From positions 5,270,001-5,334,000 of the forward strand of contig NC_064678.1 in NCBI RefSeq assembly GCF_023278565.1: 64,000 nucleotides of DNA, written 5' to 3'. This DNA is from Colletotrichum lupini (lineage: Eukaryota; Ascomycota; Sordariomycetes; Glomerellales; Glomerellaceae). The notes beneath the pieces were generated by a model that was not told the origin of the DNA, ran no database searches, and was given only the letters and a program-made list of their open reading frames with translations. Below, piece by piece: positions 11,023 through 23,045 of the stretch. The position numbers were made by a program, and so were the translations under genes. Every line of letters begins with the position of its first letter. Position 1 is the first letter of the stretch.

Positions 11023-11224
11023 TATCAGATTAAAAGTCTAATTCGACCGTAGCGTACGGCCGACTACGCAGGGGCTAATTAGGGGCCCTATTTACGATTA
11101 TTATAACTAGCCTAATCTATAGTTAGAACCTCCTTCTTATACCTACGCAAATATTTATATAATTTAATTAATCTCTTTATTAACTACGGTTCGAACTAAC
11201 TACCCTATAATAAGGATACTAATA
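11023..11224 (+). repeat. 5' LTR of Copia-1
   Basis: 202 bp, starting TATCAGATTA (TGTCGGATTA before RIP, judged from the solo copy) and ending GGATACTAATA. Directly preceded by CTCGA. Confidence 0.92.
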
Positions 11225-14200
11225 CTAATTAGTAATTAAATTCTATTATTATAAATTAATAAAGTATCTTATTATATAAAAGAAATAACTTCTTAATACT
11301 ATATAAAATAAGAGATTTATACTAATTAACTTTATAAAAGTAAATAAAAAAGGAGGCGATTTTTAAATACTATACAGAATTAAGTAATTATAGCCCTTTA
11401 TTATTTACGAGAGGTCGACGTTTATTACGTTAAAATACGTTAATTAATAGAACTACTTAAGTAATTAGCCTTTTACTATCGCCCCGAGTAGCTTTTTTAT
11501 TAAACGACTTTTCTATAGCCGGCCCGTAATTAAAAATTAACTAGTTAAATTAGTAAAAAGAAATACTTACATAATAACTACTCGCTTAATTAATTAGTAT
11601 AACGAACAAGCTTAATAATATAATATAAAAGAGTACTATATAATTAAAAAAAGGGATCTTTAAATATAAATATTTTTATTTAGTAACAAAGGTAACTTTA
11701 TAAGAGTTATTAAGCTAAGAGATTTATAATATATAAAAAAGTCTATTATTATAAGGATTTTATAAATACGACCTTAAGCTTATAATTTAAATAACCTCTT
11801 TATAGCTCTCTTAACTACTCCCTAAGTATTACTTAAAAATAAAATATAAGAGATAGTTTAATAAGGGAGGAGGGGATTTAGAGGTTTTAATAATATTAAA
11901 TTAAGAATATTATAAATTTTAACAATTAACTTAAAAAAAAGGTAGCTATTTTAAAATAGTCCTACGACCTCTTATTAAAGTTATTGTTAGCCTAAGAAAA
12001 GGTTAAAAAAACGAGGATTTAAAAGGAAAAGAAAAGAATCTTTTAAAAGGTCGTTAAAGGGCTTTTTTTTATATTAGCTCCCGGCGCGAGATTATTAATT
12101 TTAAGAAATTAACTAAATAATAAAAAAGATTACTAATAAATAATAATTACCTAATTACTATTAAGCTACGAAAAAAACTACTTAAAAAATATAAAATAAG
12201 GTACCGAGAGGCTATAAAAAATAAAATCTTTAAAGTATTTAACCCTACTGCGTATAAGTAATAAATAAGTATTTTTAATAAGTTTTTAAAATTTACGATT
12301 TTATAAAAAAGAGGGCTTAATTTTATTAACTATACTTAACGGCTCATATAGTTTTTAATAACTTATATAGCTCTTTTACGAGCCGCTTAGTATTTATTTT
12401 TAACTATTTTTATAAAATACTACTTTAAAAAAGATAAGTTAAAAAAAGGAGCTATTTAGAAATTATAAATAGTACGAGGCTTAAGAGGCTAGAAATATAT
12501 AGGATAATAGAAATTAATAACTAATAAAGATTTTAAAACTAATTACTATATCTTTTTATAATAATATAAACGTTTACCACTATTATTATTAAAAAGAACT
12601 ACTAAAACTTACCTTTTTATACTAAATAAAAAAGAGGATCTTAATAAGTATAATAACTAGCGATCTAAAAAAGTAATAATAATTACTAAAAATAATAAAA
12701 ACGAGAGTAGTAATAAAATAGCAAGAGAAAATAAGAATTTCTTAAACTTTAATAAATTTGTTAAGTAATAAAAGTACGGATTTATTATAATTAGCGCGCG
12801 GATTAGATATATTTTTATTAAAATTAAATACGCTAGTAATTACTAATACGAGTATAAGCTAAAGCACGACCCTTAGTAAGTTAAGATAAAAAAGAAAAGG
12901 ACGAAACCTAATCCTAAATAGAATCCTAATCCTTTATAAATAAGTAAATATTAACCTAAATTATTAAGGGATATAGATATATAAAATCGTAGATTAGCCT
13001 AACGGTAAGTAAATTAACGTAATATTAATTTATTTAACTAAGGTTTATAAAAAAAAGGGGCTATAGGGGTAACCCCTATTTTATAAAATTATAAACGACC
13101 TTAGCTACTAGTTAAATAAATAGTTCGCGAGCATAAGCTTAAAAATTACGAAAATAGTTAATAAATTCCTTTACGGGCGAGGGGTATTATTAGCGTAATT
13201 AAAATTATAAGAGCTATATAAAATACTAATAATAATAATTATAAAAGAGGAATTCGTATTATAAAACTAAGTATAGGTCGATAGAGCGTATAATTACTTT
13301 AACGAATTTAAAAAAAGGGTAAACGACTTAAATTTCCTCCTTATAATTATTAATAAAAATCTATTGTTATAAAAGGATATACCGAGGTAAAATATAGTAT
13401 TAGAAGTACGATAATTAATAATTCTACTTATTTTAATTTATAATTTATTACCGTTATTAATACGAAATTCGGTACTAATTAGTTAATAAAAAAAGAGGTA
13501 GATAACCTAAAGTTATTAATAATACGTAATAACGTAAGGATCGTATATAAATACTAAAAATCTAATAATAAATACGAGATAATTTATAAATTTTAAAAAG
13601 ATCTTCTTAAAAGAGAAATTATATTCTAGGGGGAAGTATAAAGTCTTATAAAAAACCCTAATAATATTTTATAATTACTACGAAAAAGTCGGAATTAGGG
13701 GATACTAATATTATTTAGTAATTAATATTATATTTATAAATAAAGCCTTTAATTACTATTATAAAGCGGTACGTAATTTTAATCGAAACGACTTTTTAGT
13801 ATAATTAATATAATCCGAAGCTATTTTAAGACTTATAATAAGAACCTAGAGCTCCTATTTAAGCTACGAGCGATTTTTTTTATATTTATAACTAGGATAA
13901 TAGAGGGTAAATTGCGAATAGAGATTTTTAAAAAGCTTATTAATTAAATCGATAAGCTAGTAAAAACCTAGCTAAATAAGGGGATAAATAAGTAAAAAGT
14001 CGGATATTTTTATATTATAGTTTAGCGTATATTAGAGGTAAAAATAACTTTATACTAAGTACCCAAAGACTACGAGACGCTTTACTTAAGGCTAAGATCT
14101 AGCTTTAATATTAAAATAAAAATACCGCACTAAACCTATTTCTAAGCGTACGACGGCCCTTATTAATAATATTAAGTCGATTAAATATATAATAAAAAAA

Positions 14201-16509
14201 GAAAAGAGGCTAGATACGGTAATTATTAATAAGGAGGCCTAGATTCGTTAAATAGGTAGAGATTTAACTTATAAGTAGGGTAATAAAAGAGGTAATATTA
14301 TATTTATAAAAAGCATAAATATTAATTAAGTAACTACTTTAAAAAAGAGCGTACTAAATTATATAAATAATATAAAAAGTTAAGGGTAATAAATAGTAAA
14401 ACTAGCCCTCGTTAGTTTAACTAATTCCTTATTATATATAAAAATAAATCTAAGGGTACGGAACTTAGTAATAGTAGCTAAAGTAGCGGCCTAAAATATA
14501 TACCCTTTATAAGAGATTTAGAAAATAAAAAAGATCTTACCCCTTATATTAACAAATTAGATTATAATAAAATTAATAATATTAACTACTCTTTTTTTAC
14601 CCCATTAGCCTTTAGAAAATATACGAAGCTAAATAAATAGAAAGTAGTAGATGCTCTTAATAAATAGGCTTTTATTTATAAATAGTAAGGGAAAGTCCCT
14701 TAGATAACGGATATAAAGGAGGCCGAAAAGGCGAATTTAATAGGGCCGAAGCCTATTTTTTTAATAATTAAAGAGAAGACGCTATTTTTTTTAATATTTA
14801 AAAAAAAGGAATATAGTACTAAGTAAATCTAAGGGTAGCTAAAGGGGTCCTTTTTATATTACTTAAATCTCTTAAATACTAAGCTCGTATAAGTATTCTA
14901 TATAAATTAAAAGTACGGCCTAAACGATTTTTATAAAATTATTTTAAATACTAAGGTATTATAATAGTTAATTAAAAGAAAAGGGTAGTTCTAAGTACTA
15001 TAAAAGATCGTATTAATAACGCTTAATACGTTAACTATAAGTATTACGAAGATTAGTTTTAGCCTAGGTAAGGAAATCGTTACCCTAGGTATAATAAAAA
15101 TAGAGACGTACTTCGGAATAATAACTTTTTATATTTTACTTATTAATACTCTATTTCTCTTATATCTAAAAAATATAAATTAACTAGGTATTATATTCAA
15201 TAATACAAAAAATAAAATCTCTAATAATAAGCACTTCGAAATAGTTAAATAACGATAGGGGTATACGTTTATAAAGCTTATTAATAATACGAAGTTAATT
15301 AATTACCTAACGGAAAGTAAGATTAAAAAATTATACTAAAAATTCGGGTACCCGTTAGTTACGAAGCTATATAACCTCTTAAAATAATTAAGTAATAATA
15401 ATATTAAAATAGGGGTACTAAAGTAGTTAATAAAAGTATACTATTAATACTAAATAAATACGCAAAACCTATATAAATTTAAGTTTAAATTATATAATAA
15501 GCTTAACTTTAACTAAGAAATCGTCGTCGATATTTTCTACTTAAATAGTCGGCTAGTACTATATATAATTAACATAGCTATATCTTTTTAAATAAGGTAA
15601 TTCTTTTAGGATTTATAAATAAAAATAGTATAAGTAGCCCTATAAAAAAGCTAGATTAATATATACTAGGGATTACTAAATAATATTAAAACCGACGCTA
15701 CTACTAGCTTTAAGTTAGTAGAATTTAGGGATAATATAACGGCTTATAATATATAACTAAAAGTCGTACTTATTAAAGCGTACTATAGTATTAAAAAAGT
15801 AAAAAGGGTATATTAATAATTAAAAAGGGTATTTAGAATTATTAAAAAGGAAAATCCGGATTTTATTAATAATAAATACTTTTAGATAGTACTTAAATAC
15901 TATAACAATACTATAGGGCCTAACGGACTTATTTTAACGTTATTAGTATTTAGAGTATATTTAAGAACGACCTTAGCCTCGCTACTATTACTAAGTATAA
16001 GCTAATGAGCCTAAGTAATTAAAAAAGTAATATAAGTACTACGTAAAGTAAATATAAAAAAGTAAGTTAACGAGGTAATTATTATATATAATAGGCCCGA
16101 TATAGGGGATAATTTAAATATATTACTAAATTTAAATATACGAGTATAATATAAAATTACTTAATAATAGGCTAGGTTATATAAGTTAATTTCCGTTAAC
16201 GAGCGCTCTTATATAGTTATAAAAGATTATAACTAGCTATTTAAAATATTAATTATAATAATTAAACCGTACTATATAGATCCTAACAAAGTAATTTCTA
16301 ACTTATAAAAAAAAGAAGAGCTAAGGGAAACTATATAACCCGTAGTAAAGGTATAAGAAATTATCTTTAATAAAATCGTCGTAATAATACTAATAAATAA
16401 CGAGGAAGAGGAAATTACTAAAAGGGTACTAATACTACTAATAAGACGTTATAGAAAACTACGATAGTAAGCCCTAATATAATAATTTATTACTAATAAC
16501 GAGGTAATT

Positions 16510-16838
16510 AATACCTTTTATATAATAAAACAAAAAGCTAATTTTAAGCTAGTAGTTAAACTATATAAAGAAGGCATAATTATAATTACTAAAAAGCCGT
16601 ATAAGGAATTAGATATTATTAAAATAAATACTCTTCGTAATTAAGGGGTTTATTAATTTATCTTATATAACCTAAAAAAATATATAAACCTCTATATATT
16701 TAAATTATAAATAGTTCGTAAAATTAAAGGGAAAAGAATACCCTAGCTATATAAAAAGTTTAAATACGTAATTTAGGAGTACGGCGACGTTAAAAAAGCG
16801 ACGCTATTTATATAATTGCTTATTATATAGCGCTATAG
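16510..16838 (+). pseudogene. Copia-1 reverse transcriptase, N-terminal part
   Basis: A degraded plus-strand frame with several stops that follows the pre-RT layout of fungal Copia polyproteins: LVVKLYKEGI, then NTLRN.GVY, then a YIFKL-type strand. It ends where the nested insertion begins, at the point where the family has its conserved TQSPT-like segment. Confidence 0.7.
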
Positions 16839-18023
16839 CCCCCCGACGGAGCAATCCGCCGGGGCCGTACTGTGTATTACGTATTGGGGAAAACTGGGTA
16901 TATTGCGCTCTATACTTAACTACTAATTAAAATAGCTCTTAACCTTCTGCTACGTAAAGTCCTCCTAAGTTCTAGCCGCTTATAGGGCGAGCTTTACCTA
17001 CTCTAATGCGCATAGGACCTCTTAGTATTAGCTTACGTAAGTAGCTAGGTCTAATATAATCTATTCTTTTATATAAGTATTATCGTTACCCGGGGGGTCC
17101 TATAAGAGCCGTTTAAAGCGCTAGCTTATTGCCCTAACCCTATATACCTCCGGCCCGTTTATTATAGCTATTATAGCTAGGTTAGTATTAATATACCGGA
17201 TCTTAATATCTATACTAGCCTAGCTATTTATAATATTTATGATATTACCTAACCGAATTCCGTACTGCTAGAAAGTACTTTACTACTTCTTAAGCGTGCC
17301 TACGTTAGCTACGATAGCTATAGTATCGAGCTAGCCGAGGGCGCCTAGCCCGAGAGGGGTAGACTTATCGACGGGTATCTTTAGAGAGTTCTAGCTTATT
17401 AATTACTAACTATATACTAAGAGAATAGGTTCTTATTAAGGTAGTATTTTAACTAGCTAACCTCTTAACTAGTTATCTAACTAGCTATCTAAGTAGTAGT
17501 TTATATATTAATAAGTTTATTTAATAGATTTATTTAGTAGATTTATTTAGTAGATTTATTTAGTAAATTTGTTTAGTTTAAATAGAGAGTAGCTTTAGGT
17601 AATATTAAAAACGATAAGGATAAAAAGAATTTTTACGAGCTCTAAAGAGTAATAAATATTAGCTTATTTAGCCCTTTTTTAAAAAACCTCTACGTCGCTA
17701 TTAAAGTTTAAAACCTTTGCGGTTAAGGGCTACTTTTAACTATTATAGCTAATTATAGCGGCCGACTATTATAACTAATTATTACGGCCGACCTCTACTA
17801 TTAACCTTTCTAGCTAGCGCCGCTACGTAAAGGGTAGCTTACTTATCCTAAATTAAATAGCGGTTTTCGTATCGAAATTATTATATTACGTTAAGCGCGT
17901 ACTTAGGATATATTACGCGTATTATATAATTAAAAAGTATACTATATCGTGTAATTTCCCTTAAAAGCGTAATCCCGTTAAGGTCGATCTTTTGTACTTA
18001 TAAAGCTAAAAAAAAAACCACTA
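16839..18023 (+). mobile_element. Candidate nested insertion (non-LTR-like) within Copia-1 RT
   Basis: A 1,185-bp segment, visibly more GC-rich than the flanking Copia sequence. It is bordered by a 15-bp direct repeat TATATAGCGCTATAG at 16824-16838 and 18024-18038. It starts with a GC-rich hairpin (CCCCGACGGAGCAATCCGCC followed by GGGG) and ends in an A10 tract plus CCAC. Long target duplications with an A-rich tail are typical of LINE/SINE insertions. The reverse transcriptase frame resumes after it. No coding region is readable. Caveat: the repeat is nearly palindromic and AT-rich. Confidence 0.5.
17512..17576 (+). repeat. 13-bp tandem repeat
   Basis: About five head-to-tail copies of TAGATTTATTTAG; three are identical (17525-17563) and one degenerate copy lies on each side. 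It sits inside the nested insertion. Confidence 0.8.
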
Positions 18024-18038
18024 TATATAGCGCTATAG

Positions 18039-18560
18039 TTAACGATTAATAATAATACTAATAGTATTGCTACGGAAAAAGGGATACGAGATTTAGAGCC
18101 GTAATATTACCTAGGCCTATACCTAATTAGCTATAGGGCTTATAAGGAAAATCCTAGCCTATTTATTAAAAGAAATAGCTAGTAAGTACTTAAAAAGTAC
18201 TATTATTAAAGTACTTAAGCTACTATATAGGCTCGTAAAATCGGGTACTTATTAGTAGGCTACTTATTACGATTTTTATATTAATTAATTATTAATAGTT
18301 ATTTTTATATACGACCCGTACTTACTAATTACGGAGTACGAAAGTAACTAATTTAGGATTATTAAAATATAAACTAATAATATATTAGGCTTATCTAATA
18401 TTAACTTTATAAAAAAAGAGGATAAGGAGCTTTAAAAAGCGGGCTTTATAATAAAGCTAAAAGAGGTCTTTATAATAAATACCCCCTTAGTATTTAATAA
18501 TAGGATTTTTATAATTAAAAGGGAAACCGTTGTTTTTTAATAAAAGGGGTAGAGTAAGAA
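18039..18560 (+). pseudogene. Copia-1 reverse transcriptase, C-terminal part
   Basis: Degraded frame continuing the RT after the nested insertion. It includes a STYDPCLL-like stretch (now IYDPYLL) and, further on, an NTPLVFNNRI segment where Copia polyproteins have NTPL.FNG. Several in-frame stops. Confidence 0.65.
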
Positions 18561-19088
18561 AATTAACCTCGTCGATCTAAATATAATCAATATTAAAAAG
18601 CGGTATAAAGCTAAGCTCCTATAAGGGGTATATATTATAAGTATTTATTAGCTTAAAATAACTTTTAACTACGCTAGGGTAGTATAAGTTATAAATTTAA
18701 TTAAATAAAATATTAAGGTACTTAATAAGCAGGTTAAGTAATAATAAACGAATCTCGATCGAGGTCTCGTCTATTACTTAATTAATTTTATAATTAGTAA
18801 GCTCTACGTCTTTATTAATAAGTTATTTATAAATAATAATGACCTTATTTCGTAATTAGGGTATATTATTATCCTAGTTAACGAGAGTATAAGTAAGAGC
18901 GAATTTACTATATATAATAATATAATTTATTATTCGTTAACTAAAAATAAATAGGTAATAAGAAGTATATTAGTATTAGAAGTTTATAATATAGTTAACG
19001 GCGTTAACTTTTTTTATATAATTTTAATAACGCTAAAGAAGATCACTAATTAAATTAGCTTTTTACTTATTCTAACGGTTATTTATAC

Positions 19089-19306
19089 CGATTTTTATTT
19101 ATTATACGAATGCCTCGTTAAATTAAGAATAACGAAGGAAAAGAGGCTTATAATCGATATTATAGCCCTTAAGTAATCGTATAAAAAGTATAAGATACTT
19201 AAGATCTATTAGATTAATAATAAAAATAACCTCGCAAACGCTTTTATAAAAATAATATTAAATAAGGGATTAGAGCAATTTATAAGTAATAAAAAAGTTA
19301 TTATAT
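19089..19306 (+). pseudogene. Copia-1 RNase H domain remnant
   Basis: The plus strand reads a Ty1/Copia RNase H with two stops: TDFYLLYECLVKL (family TDSxSLYECLVKLG), then TKEKRLIIDIIALK and the Asn-Asn-Leu-Ala-Asn-Ala segment that corresponds to the family's NPADAMTK. This gives the superfamily and strand of the element with confidence. Confidence 0.88.
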
Positions 19307-19436
19307 AAATAGAGGGATAGGTTATATAAAAAGAGTAAAAAAAAAGGAAAAAAAGAGACGACTTAGTAAACGGGCCTGAGGTTAAATTATACTTCTAACC
19401 GTAGTAGTTAAATTAATAAAAAAAAGAGAAAGTTAG

Positions 19437-19638
19437 TATTAAATTAGAAATTTAATTTAACTACGGCGTATAGCTAATTACGTAGGGGCTAATTAGGGGC
19501 CTTATTTACGATTATTATAGCTAGCCTAACCTACGGTTAGAACCTCCTTCTTATATTTACGTAAATATTTATATAGTTTAATTAATCTCTTTGTTAACTA
19601 CGGTTCGAACTAACTACTCTGTAATAGGGATACTAACA
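19437..19638 (+). repeat. 3' LTR of Copia-1
   Basis: 202 bp ending GGGATACTAACA and followed by CTCGA. It aligns without gaps to 11023-11224 and to the solo LTR at 9649-9850. Confidence 0.92.
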
Positions 19639-19643
19639 CTCGA

Positions 19644-20081
19644 GTCTTACGATAAACTCAATAGTCAAATTTCACGGATATACTATTGTTTGGACAGACT
19701 TCCTGAATCAACACCTCCGCATCGATAATGAATCAAGGCTAGTTTGGATCTTCTAATACAAACTGTGGCTCTCTGCGCAAATCGGCCGATCAGAGTGTTT
19801 AGTGCCACAGGCTGTATTACTCGAAGCCTTGGACACACTCAATGTATTACTCCCTCCAGATGATGAACGTACGAGAGGTTTTCTTCGGCGGCAAGAACAA
19901 CGGTTCTACAGTTTGGGCTATTGTGGTAGAATTCCAGCCACTGAATTGAAGAACTATGTGCATTGGGGAGCGGAAATGAACCACCTCCTGAGCATTGCAA
20001 AAGGCCCAAGAAGAGGGATTTGGCAATTCTTTCCGAAGGCCGGTCGATTCAATGTTTTGGAATCAGCCAACTTTGTGATTG
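19644..20081 (+). pseudogene. Middle fragment of the split membrane-anchored gene
   Basis: Continues the frame of 10512-11022 in phase after removal of Copia-1. It carries the single nonsense codon at 19754-19756, the VLLEALDTLNVLLP motif and FYSLGYCGRIP, and ends at the left border of Copia-2 inside the start of the membrane helix (NFVI). Composition is host-like, in sharp contrast to both neighbours. Confidence 0.85.
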
Positions 20082-20258
20082 TGTCACGAGTTATGGCACG
20101 TAGCAATGGGCATACGGAGTATAGTAAAAGTGGCTTAACTATTAAAGTAGAAATAGACAAAAGGAGAAGGTCTATATACACGATATCTAAAATAGACACG
20201 TGATTTAGCACGTAACGGGCACTTTATAAGGTGCAATTACTATCCCTATTACGTAATA
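20082..20258 (-). repeat. 3' LTR of Copia-2 (left copy)
   Basis: 177 bp, starting TGTCACGAGTTATGG on the plus strand. It aligns without gaps to 27485-27661, differing mainly by C/T and G/A changes. Confidence 0.92.
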
Positions 20259-22984
20259 TACCCCCTAATTGCTACCGCTAGGGAGCTATTATACTTAAGA
20301 TAGAATCTCTAAATACCCTTACAAAGGCCTAATTTAGTTAAATATAAATAAAAGAAAATTAAGCGCAAGGGATACGCGTTTTTTAAGCTACGTTTATTAT
20401 AAATATATCCCTTTATCTAAAATAAATAGAATCCTAACTTAGAATAGCGCGTATTCTACTACATTTAGTATATAAATTACTAAGAGCGAGGCTACTTAGC
20501 CGCCTTACGTATATTTAAATTCTTATAGCGTTACCTAGCTATTATTTTTCTTTCTCTTTTTAACCTCTCGTAGTTACTATAAGTACCCCCGTTTATTACG
20601 CGCGCGCGCCTATACTATCGAATCGTTTACTAATTTTATTTTAAATATAAATATCTAATATATCTAAAAGTAATAATAAGTTTTACGCAATTTCTATAAT
20701 ACCTCTTATATACGTATTATGCGGTTTATTAAGAGTTTAGATAGGTAATAATATTAACGAGCCCCTCTAAGTCGTTACTCCCCCCTTACGACTTCTTATT
20801 TACTTATTAAGGCCTAGTTACTAAGCTCTCCCTCCTTAGTTAAGAAGATATTAAGGCTACTAGTTAAGACGCTAAGGACTTTATTAAGTTCGAGGCTCTT
20901 TTTAGTAGCTATAATAAGGGTAATAATAAAATAAATAGTAATAATAAGAGCTCTAACGGGCTTTTACCTATCCCCCCCTCGGAATCTAAAAATAAAAATA
21001 AGACTAGTTTAGATAATAAGCCCTTTAAAAAGGGTATATCGTATATTTATTATCTTAAGAGTTTATATTTAATATTATTCTAAGGTTTAAAAAACGCAAA
21101 GCTAGCTCTTTTTAAAAAGGTAATAAAAAGTAAAAAAGAACGCTAAGAGGTTAAGGCACCCCCCGTAATAAGTATAGTTCTTTTTATTATTCTAAGCCTA
21201 TTTAACGTATACTTAGTCCCTAAGAAGCTTAAGGGAGAGGCTCTTAAGGAACGGGAGATTTAGTACTTACCTTATCTTAAAGTAGCCCTCTAGTATACTA
21301 ATATTAAAGATAGTAGTCGTTATTTTATAAGAAGTAGTGGCCGGTATGCGCGCTATTTTAATAGCTATTTAGTTAAAGGGTATATTAATATACCGGTCGT
21401 TTTATAACTAATAGCCTAGGCCCTTACCGAGGCTATTATAAGTAGCGCTCCCTTTTTTATAAGTATATTATCCTTTTTTATTATTAAGAAGCGCACTTCT
21501 AACTATAATTTTAGTAAGATATTACTAAGCTCCGTAGTATTATCCGCTAGATATATAATAACTAGAGGATATATAAAAACTATATTAGCTTTTATATAGA
21601 GGACTTCCTTAACGTGCGCCCCTAGTTCTCTCTCGTATTTATCGTAGTCGTTTATAACTAACTTCTTATTATACTACCCGCTTCTATACCCTAGGTTATT
21701 AACCTAACGGTTATTCTAACTCCCGCGCCCCCCGCTACCCCCACTACTCTTAGCTTCGTAAACTTTAAGGCGCGTAAAACGTGTTTTTTAATATATATAC
21801 TAACCCTCCTCTTTAGTAATACTATACTCCTAGCGATCGCGTACTTCGTAAACTAAGAGTTTAAATAATAAATATAAGCCCGGGTCTTATTTCTATATAT
21901 GTATACCCTATGGGGTAAGGTTATTTTATTTATTTTAGGCCTCTGGGCCGTACTCTAGGTTCTGTTTATCGTCTATTTTTAAGTATTAAGTTTTTCTAAA
22001 CGTAGCCTAAATTAATTATTCTTAACTATTTTAGCTATTTATAATAGCTTCTCGCGTATCGTAGAGGTTAAGAAGTATATAAAAATATTTAAACTTAGCT
22101 TATAAAAGGTTTTTAATAAGTCTATCTACTAATATATCTTTTATTAATATATAAGTAACCTCGAAGTTGCTTCTAGCGTGCTCTTATTTTAGCTATATAT
22201 TCTATATATCGATATAGCGAAGTCGAGTAGCTATTCTTTCTCTTTCCCCTATAACGAGTCGAATCGTTTACTAATTATCGTAGTTAACTAACTATACTTT
22301 TCCTAGGTTAAGGGCAATATCTTTAAAAAGGCGCTTTAAAGCCATAGTCTCTTTTGCGGTTTCTTTAAGGTAAAAAAGCTTAGCTTTAGTAGTTAACGTT
22401 ATAACCGTCGCTTAGCGTATTAATTTTTATTAAATTAGGCTACTAAAAAGGAATATTATATATCCCTAAGATAATCGTTATATTACCTCGTTATTTATAA
22501 AGTTAGTATCTCTAGCTAGAAGTAATAATTACGTACTTAGTATACTACTATAGTAGAGCGCAAAATATCTCGTTATATAGAGATATCGGATATAGTAGTT
22601 AATTATTTTAATATAAGTTGCGCTTAGGTTAGTTAGGAACCGTGATAATTACGAGTAAGTAAAGGCGACGTTTAGTCTAATTATAATAGTTATATAAAGT
22701 ATACTCCCGACCTTCTCTTAATAGCTCTTTATTTCCTCCTTTATTACCTACCCCTCGTTTAGTTTAAACTCTTTTTAAAGAAGAAGGGTAGCTAGATATA
22801 GTAAATCTATAAAGTTAAAGCGCTTAGTAACTCGCTCGATATATACGTTATAAATAAGGTAAACCTTACGAGTAGTACGGTCTCGTAAAATCCGCACTCC
22901 GAGGAAGTAATTAATCGGTCTATTTTCCTTAAGGTTAATATATTCTTTTATACTATTAACGATCCCCTAAGCCGCCTTTTAGTT

Positions 22985-23045
22985 ATCTCGATAGTATAGA
23001 ATAATAAAGTTATTAACGTAGAATACTAGTATTACTTTCCTATTT
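22985..23045 (-). pseudogene. Copia-2 reverse transcriptase active-site remnant
   Basis: Minus-strand translation KVILVFYVNNFIILYYRDN corresponds to the Copia RT catalytic motif YVDD with both Asp codons changed to Asn by G-to-A. The element is therefore catalytically dead. Confidence 0.8.

Larger units (their letters stand above)
11023..19638 (+). mobile_element. Copia-1 LTR retrotransposon, RIP-degraded
   Basis: An 8,616-bp element (about 7.4 kb without a nested insertion) with 202-bp LTRs at both ends and the target duplication CTCGA at 11018-11022 and 19639-19643. A purine-rich tract (AAAAAAAAGAGAAAG) precedes the 3' LTR. Although riddled with stops, the plus strand still reads as Ty1/Copia: the start of the reverse transcriptase region at about 16510-16838, its continuation at 18039-18560, and RNase H at about 19090-19300. 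Gag, protease and integrase regions must lie in 11.3-16.4 kb but are too mutated for me to delimit. It inserted into the coding region of the host gene. Confidence 0.92.

Noticed and set aside
17512..17576. Possible CRISPR-like array
   Set aside because: Simple 13-bp tandem repeat without spacers, in a eukaryotic transposon.
20107..20258. A shorter 152-bp LTR for Copia-2 starting at 20107
   Set aside because: This left no matching target duplication; extending to TGTCACGAG at 20082 gives 177-bp LTRs, exact GATTG duplications and an adjacent primer site.
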